Made by a program: the position numbers and the translations under genes. From the NCBI GenBank assembly GCA_005879015.1, contig VBMC01000037.1, forward strand, positions 1-8,518: a stretch of DNA of 8,518 nucleotides, given 5' to 3'. The DNA is from Methanobacteriota archaeon. Lineage in GTDB: Archaea; Thermoplasmatota; Thermoplasmata; RBG-16-68-12. Below, piece by piece: positions 5,358 to 8,518 of the stretch (the first letter of the stretch is position 1; each line of letters starts with the position of its first letter). Below the pieces are notes generated by a model, which searched no databases, was not told the DNA's origin, and worked only from the letters and a program-made list of their open reading frames with translations.

Positions 5358-5813
5358 ATGACCAAGCTCGGGTACACGATGGAATACAAGATCGAGACGA
5401 TGGCCCGAGCCTATGGCCGAGACCTGCCGCTCGCATGGAAGAAATCGATCGAGCTGGCCCGCCAGTTGCGCGGCAAGACCGTGGACAGCGCCCGTGAATA
5501 CCTCGAACGTGTGATCGCCCTCAAACAGGCGGTGCCCATGCGGACCTACAACCGCTGGGTCGCCCACAAGGCCGGCACCGGACCGGCCCGGTACCCGGTG
5601 AAGGCGGCCAAGGCGTTCCTCCAGATCCTAGAGAGCGCCGTTGCGAACGCGGAGTTCACCGGGAAGGAAGATCCGGACACGATGGTAATCCGGGTGATCA
5701 ACGCGCACAAGGGAGCCGCGTCGAAGGGCTATCGCCCGCGGGCCTACGGCCGGAGCAGCCAGTGGAACCAGGACACCGTGAATCTCGAGATCGTACTCGA
5801 GGAGGTGGCGTAA
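5358..5813 (+). CDS. rpl22: 50S ribosomal protein L22 (uL22)
   Basis: This is large-subunit protein uL22, whose beta hairpin reaches the exit-tunnel constriction. It has 151 residues from ATG at 5358. Recognisable parts are ARAYGRDLPLAWKKSIELAR (about 17-36), ALKQAVPMRTYNRWVAHK (54-71), GPARYPVKAAK, and the hairpin region INAHKGAASKGYRPRAYGRSS (114-134), then VNLEIVLEE. I chose 5358 because GAGG (5348-5351) lies 6 nt upstream and the protein then starts next to the conserved LGYTMEY. GTG 5346, which overlaps the S19 stop, and ATG 5352 are in-frame alternatives adding 4 or 2 residues. The gene is intact. Confidence 0.95.
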   Translation: MTKLGYTMEYKIETMARAYGRDLPLAWKKSIELARQLRGKTVDSAREYLERVIALKQAVPMRTYNRWVAHKAGTGPARYPVKAAKAFLQILESAVANAEFTGKEDPDTMVIRVINAHKGAASKGYRPRAYGRSSQWNQDTVNLEIVLEEVA

Positions 5814-6704
5814 GTGGCGGAGGCGAAGGTCGAGCGCAAGGACAAACGCATCATTGTCGAGAGCGTGCGACGGGTCCTCCTCAAGGAATACCTCATGAGC
5901 GAGACGCGTCGCGCCGGCTTCGGGGGCCTCGATATCCAGCGGACCCCGATGGGGACGCGGGTGACGCTTCTCGCGGAGCGCCCTGGCCTCGTGATCGGCC
6001 GGAAGGGTGGCGCAATCAAGAGCCTCACCGAGGCGGTGGACCGGCAATTCAAGTTCGACAATCCGCAAATCGAGGTCCAGGAAGTCAGTGCGCCGGCCCT
6101 GAATGCGCAGATCATGGCCGAGAAGCTTGCGAACGCCCTCGAGCGGGGATGGCACTTCCGTCGGGCGGGCCACTCGACCGTGCGCCGGATCATGGAGGCC
6201 GGCGCGAAGGGTTGTCTCGTGGTCATCGCGGGCAAACTGACCGGGCAGCGCCACCGCACGGAGAAGTTCAAGGCAGGTCACATCAAGTACTGCGGCGAAC
6301 CGCGGAATCTGTGGATGGACCGCGGATTCGCGGTCGCGAAGCTCAAACCCGGTGTCATCGGCGTGACGGTCGAGATCATGGACCCGCGGGCGAAGCTGCC
6401 GGACGAGATCGAGATCAAGCAGCCCTCGGCGGAATACATCGCGGCGGCGGCGTCGTTCGTGCCGCCCGTCCAGGCCCCCGTCGTCGTGGAACCCGAGCTC
6501 GCCCTCGCGGCCCAGACGACGATCGGCCCGGAGGGAGCCGACGAAGAACCCGAGCCCCTCATCGAGCCCGGTGAGCCCGAAGCGACGACGGCCAAGGTGA
6601 AGAAGAGCAAGGTGGCCGCGAAACGATTGAAGAAGGTCGCCAAGGAAGTGAAGCAGCTCGGGGTCGACGTGGACGTCGATGCGGAAGGGGGCGACGGCGC
6701 CTAA
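5814..6704 (+). CDS. rps3: 30S ribosomal protein S3 (uS3) with long C-terminal tail
   Basis: This is small-subunit protein uS3 at the mRNA entry channel. It has 296 residues from GTG at 5814, which directly follows the L22 stop and is preceded by GAGGAGGTGG. The type II KH domain covers about residues 15-92 with the RNA-binding loop IGRKGG at 61-66. The S3 C-terminal domain follows (GWHFRRAGHSTVRRIMEAG at about 112-130, KAGHIKYCGEP at 153-163) and ends at KLPDEIEIK (194-202). Residues 203-296 form a low-complexity tail: first Ala/Pro/Val- and Glu-rich, then Lys-rich (KVKKSKVAAKRLKKVAKEVK), then acidic (VDVDVDAEGGDG). Archaeal S3 tails vary, but about 94 residues is long. The TAA overlaps the L29 ATG by one base. 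Confidence 0.96.
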   Translation: MAEAKVERKDKRIIVESVRRVLLKEYLMSETRRAGFGGLDIQRTPMGTRVTLLAERPGLVIGRKGGAIKSLTEAVDRQFKFDNPQIEVQEVSAPALNAQIMAEKLANALERGWHFRRAGHSTVRRIMEAGAKGCLVVIAGKLTGQRHRTEKFKAGHIKYCGEPRNLWMDRGFAVAKLKPGVIGVTVEIMDPRAKLPDEIEIKQPSAEYIAAAASFVPPVQAPVVVEPELALAAQTTIGPEGADEEPEPLIEPGEPEATTAKVKKSKVAAKRLKKVAKEVKQLGVDVDVDAEGGDGA

Positions 6705-6952
6705 TGCCGCTGCTTCGCACGAAGGAGATCCGGGCCATGGACGCGGAGGCGATCGCGAAGAAGCTGACGGAACTCCGGGATGAGCTCATGCACGAACGCG
6801 GCATCGCCGCGATGGGCGGCGCCCCTCCGAATCCCGGAAAGATCAGGGCCCTCCGGAAAAACATCGCGCGCATCTTGACGATCATGTCCGAGGAGCAACG
6901 GGGCGCGAGCACCGCGGCTCCACCGGCCAAGGCCGCGACGGAGGAGACCTGA
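6704..6952 (+). CDS. rpl29: 50S ribosomal protein L29 (uL29)
   Basis: This is large-subunit protein uL29, a small helical hairpin next to L23 at the tunnel exit. It has 82 residues. MPLLRTKEIRAMDAEAIAKK, KLTELRDELMHERG, and GGAPPNPGKIRALRKNIARI followed by LTIM are all typical of the family. Residues 64-82 are an Ala/Thr-rich tail beyond the usual length of about 65. ATG at 6704 overlaps the S3 stop in TAATG. The stop abuts the GTG of the RNase P protein gene. Confidence 0.95.
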   Translation: MPLLRTKEIRAMDAEAIAKKLTELRDELMHERGIAAMGGAPPNPGKIRALRKNIARILTIMSEEQRGASTAAPPAKAATEET

Positions 6953-7204
6953 GTGAACCTGCGGAAACACGAGCTCATCGGCCTTGAGGTCGAGGTATTA
7001 CACGCGACGGACCCGACCCAGGCGCACGTGCGGGGCCGAGTCGTCGACGAGACCCGCAACACGCTCGTGCTCGAGATTCAGGGCGATGAGAAGCGCATCC
7101 CGAAACACGGGAGTCGCTTCCGCTTTGAGATTCAGGGCGGCCTCGAGGTCGACGGCGAGGAAATCCGGTTCCGTCCCGAAGACCGCGTGAAGAAGGCCCG
7201 GTGA
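6953..7204 (+). CDS. rnp1: RNase P protein component 1 (Rpp29/Pop4)
   Basis: This is the archaeal Rpp29/Pop4 homologue, a protein subunit of RNase P, which removes the 5' leader from pre-tRNA. It has 83 residues. It opens MNLRKHELIGLEVEVLHA, followed by the Sm-like barrel with the signature GRVVDETRNTLVLE at about 28-41, then KRIPKHGSRFRFEI and a C-terminal VDGEEIRFRPEDRVKK. Its position between L29 and S17 is the classic archaeal location. GTG at 6953 follows the L29 TGA directly and has GGAGGAG (6940-6946) 6 nt upstream. Its stop lies in GGTGATC, which serves as the Shine-Dalgarno for the next gene. Confidence 0.94.
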   Translation: MNLRKHELIGLEVEVLHATDPTQAHVRGRVVDETRNTLVLEIQGDEKRIPKHGSRFRFEIQGGLEVDGEEIRFRPEDRVKKAR

Positions 7205-7210
7205 TCAACG

Positions 7211-7885
7211 ATGGCGGAGAAGAAGGGACGGACCAGGAAGGCTGCGGCACCGACCGCGCCGACCGCGTCCGGCGGGAGGGACATCGGGATCGACGTCCCC
7301 ATGCCGGGCCAGGTCTGCACGGACGTGAAGTGTCCCTTCCACGGGAGGCTCCCGGTTCGAGGCCAGATGCTCGAGGGCATCGTCGTCTCGACCAAGATGC
7401 AGAACACGGTCGTCGTGGAGCGACAATATCTCCGGTACATCCAGAAGTTTGAACGGTACGAGAAACGCACCCATCGGGGTCGCGGCGTGAAGGGTCTCCC
7501 GGGGCGGCAGATGCGCGGCCTCCCGAAGGGAGCCCGCCTCGAGTGCATCGACAACACCGGCGCGAAGATCGTGGAGATCATCGAGGTCAAGAAGTACCGC
7601 GGCGTGCGGAATCGCCTGTCGTCGGCGGGGATCGCCGACCTCCTCGTCGTCGCGGTGAAGAAGGGGACCCCGGAGACGCGCAAGCAGGTGATGAACGCGG
7701 TCGTCGTCCGGCAACGTCGTCCCTTCCGTCGTCCGGAAGGCATGATGGTCCAGTTCGAAGACAACGCGTGCGTGATCGTGACGCCGGAGGGCGAGGTGAA
7801 AGGGTCGGACATCAAAGGGCCCGTGGCCCGAGAGGCCGCGGAGCGGTGGCCCAGGGTCGCCGCGACCGCGAGCATGATCGTGTGA
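7211..7885 (+). CDS. rps17: Apparent in-frame S17-L14 fusion; S17 lacks its C-terminal third
   Basis: The frame from ATG at 7211 (GGTGAT at 7200-7205 as RBS) encodes 224 residues. Residues 1-22 are a basic, Ala-rich extension. Residues 23-89 are archaeal uS17: [23 protein letters not shown] (36-51), [19 protein letters not shown] (56-74), [11 protein letters not shown] (79-89). The usual remainder of the OB fold (HxHNPPC, then VGDxVxIxECRPLSKT and a final VVVE strand, about 40 residues) is missing, and there is no stop. The frame passes straight into complete uL14 from residue 93. S17 sits in the small subunit and L14 at the large-subunit face, so a stable fusion would tether the subunits. 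A deletion in the assembly or template is the simplest reading. If real, L14 would need its own start at GTG 7487. Confidence 0.9.
   Translation: MAEKKGRTRKAAAPTAPTASGGRDIGIDVPMPGQVCTDVKCPFHGRLPVRGQMLEGIVVSTKMQNTVVVERQYLRYIQKFERYEKRTHRGRGVKGLPGRQMRGLPKGARLECIDNTGAKIVEIIEVKKYRGVRNRLSSAGIADLLVVAVKKGTPETRKQVMNAVVVRQRRPFRRPEGMMVQFEDNACVIVTPEGEVKGSDIKGPVAREAAERWPRVAATASMIV
7487..7885 (+). CDS. rpl14: 50S ribosomal protein L14 (uL14), probable separate start
   Basis: This is large-subunit protein uL14, which contacts 16S rRNA across the subunit interface. From the GTG at 7487 it has 132 residues, exactly the family size, and begins [20 protein letters not shown] as expected for archaeal L14. Further signatures are [48 protein letters not shown], and the C-terminal [14 protein letters not shown] weak GGGGT (7476-7480) lies 6 nt upstream. 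As sequenced it is in frame with the truncated S17. The L14 part itself is intact. The TGA is followed after 10 nt by L24. Confidence 0.93.
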   Translation: MKGLPGRQMRGLPKGARLECIDNTGAKIVEIIEVKKYRGVRNRLSSAGIADLLVVAVKKGTPETRKQVMNAVVVRQRRPFRRPEGMMVQFEDNACVIVTPEGEVKGSDIKGPVAREAAERWPRVAATASMIV

Positions 7886-7895
7886 GGCGGGAACG

Positions 7896-8264
7896 ATGAC
7901 GAGCACGCAGCCACGGGTCCAACGGAAACGGGCGGCCCACGCGCCCCTCCATGTGAAACGGATTCTCACCTCGCTCCATCTCGCGGAGGAGGTCCACGCG
8001 AAGGCGAAGGGCCGGCTCCCCCGCGCGCTGCCGGTCCGGAAAGGGGATACGGTCCGGGTCATGCGCGGAGGGTTCCGGGGGCGAGAGGGCAAGGTCGTAT
8101 CCGTCGACCGCGTGCACGGGACGGTCGTCGTGGAAGGCATCACGATCGAAAAGGTGGATGAGAAGAAGGTGCCGAGGCCGCTCCACGCGTCGAACTTGCT
8201 GATCATCCGGATGGACGACACGGACGCCTGGCGGCGTCGGAAATTCGAGGAGCGCGCGGAATGA
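7896..8264 (+). CDS. rpl24: 50S ribosomal protein L24 (uL24)
   Basis: This is large-subunit assembly-initiator protein uL24. It has 122 residues from ATG at 7896, with GAGGCGG a few bases upstream. Residues 1-30 (QPRVQRKRAAHAPLHVKRIL) match the archaeal/eukaryotic L24/L26 N-terminus. The KOW motif occupies about residues 47-75 (PVRKGDTVRVMRGGFRGREGKV). The ending HASNLLIIRMDDTDAW is also typical. The stop overlaps the S4e start as ATGA. The gene is intact. Confidence 0.95.
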   Translation: MTSTQPRVQRKRAAHAPLHVKRILTSLHLAEEVHAKAKGRLPRALPVRKGDTVRVMRGGFRGREGKVVSVDRVHGTVVVEGITIEKVDEKKVPRPLHASNLLIIRMDDTDAWRRRKFEERAE

Positions 8265-8518
8265 AAAAGCATCTGAAGCGCCTGTCGGCTCCGCGTTCCT
8301 GGTCGACCCCGCGCAAGACGGACTTCTGGATCGTCCGGCCCTCCCCCGGTCCGCATGCGATCGGGGAGAGCGTGCCGCTCGGATCGATCCTCCGCGACAT
8401 GCTCAAGCTCTGCGACTCCGCCCGGGAGGCGCGGCACATCCTGAACAATCGCGGGGTCCTCATCGACGGCCGGGTGGTGACGGACCCGAAGTTTCCCGTC
8501 GGACTCATGGATGTCCTC
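8261..8518 (+). CDS. rps4e: 30S ribosomal protein S4e (eS4), 3' end beyond window
   Basis: This is archaeal/eukaryotic small-subunit protein S4e. The window holds 86 of about 235-245 residues. It starts MKKHLKRLSAPRSWSTPRKT, then DFWIVRPSPGPHAIGESVPL, followed by the S4-type RNA-binding segment AREARHILNNRGVLIDGRVV. It is still open at the window edge. ATG at 8261 overlaps the L24 stop, which matches the normal archaeal order L14-L24-S4e. The next gene expected outside the window is L5. Confidence 0.95.
   Translation, partial: MKKHLKRLSAPRSWSTPRKTDFWIVRPSPGPHAIGESVPLGSILRDMLKLCDSAREARHILNNRGVLIDGRVVTDPKFPVGLMDVL

Noticed and set aside
4078..5436. 452-codon open frame on the minus strand across L23, L2, S19 and the start of L22
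   Set aside because: It is antisense to genes whose protein families are certain. The length follows from high GC and codon bias on the other strand, and the translation shows no domain.
7205..8437. 410-codon minus-strand open frame across S17/L14, L24 and S4e
   Set aside because: It is antisense to well-identified ribosomal genes. Its Arg/Pro/Leu-rich composition is typical of a GC-rich shadow.
1..8518. CRISPR array, transposon, prophage, toxin-antitoxin or other defence system
   Set aside because: No direct-repeat array, transposase, integrase or recognisable defence domain is visible on either strand.

Overview
The window is high-GC archaeal chromosome. It most likely comes from a Thermoplasmatota-type euryarchaeote. 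The evidence is the classic archaeal ribosomal-protein gene order (L3-L4-L23-L2-S19-L22-S3-L29-rnp1-S17-L14-L24-S4e), an archaeal RNase P protein gene inside it, BRE/TATA-type promoters, frequent GTG starts with GGAGG-type ribosome binding sites, and two tandem Ras-like GTPases. The phylum-level call is inference from remembered sequences, not a tree.

Left part (1-1767): two paralogous Ras/Rab-like small GTPases lie on the minus strand. The first is cut by the window edge. Then comes a cluster of very small minus-strand ORFs: a Cys-motif mini-protein, a single-span membrane protein and a possible 32-residue ORF, each overlapping the next by a few bases. A divergent 54-residue acidic protein lies on the plus strand. 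Two inverted repeats occupy the stretch between the GTPase promoter and the small-ORF cluster.

Middle and right (about 1824-8518): one long plus-strand ribosomal-protein operon starts at a strong BRE/TATA element near 1824-1839. A hairpin-rich leader of about 155 nt precedes L3. Genes overlap or abut almost throughout, so the operon is probably one translationally coupled transcript. It continues past the window through S4e.

The most notable observations are two apparent internal deletions in essential ribosomal genes. L2 lacks roughly 25 residues just before its conserved PHGGG loop, and its C-terminus continues out of frame. S17 lacks its C-terminal third and runs in frame into L14, giving a nominal S17-L14 fusion that would tether the two ribosomal subunits. 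Either these are assembly or template deletions, or this lineage has very odd ribosomal genes. Read mapping would decide. L4 also carries a Lys/Ala-rich N-terminal extension of about 58 residues, with an internal start that restores the usual family length. I see no CRISPR array, transposon, tRNA or rRNA. Nothing here amounts to a clear new defence or mobile system.
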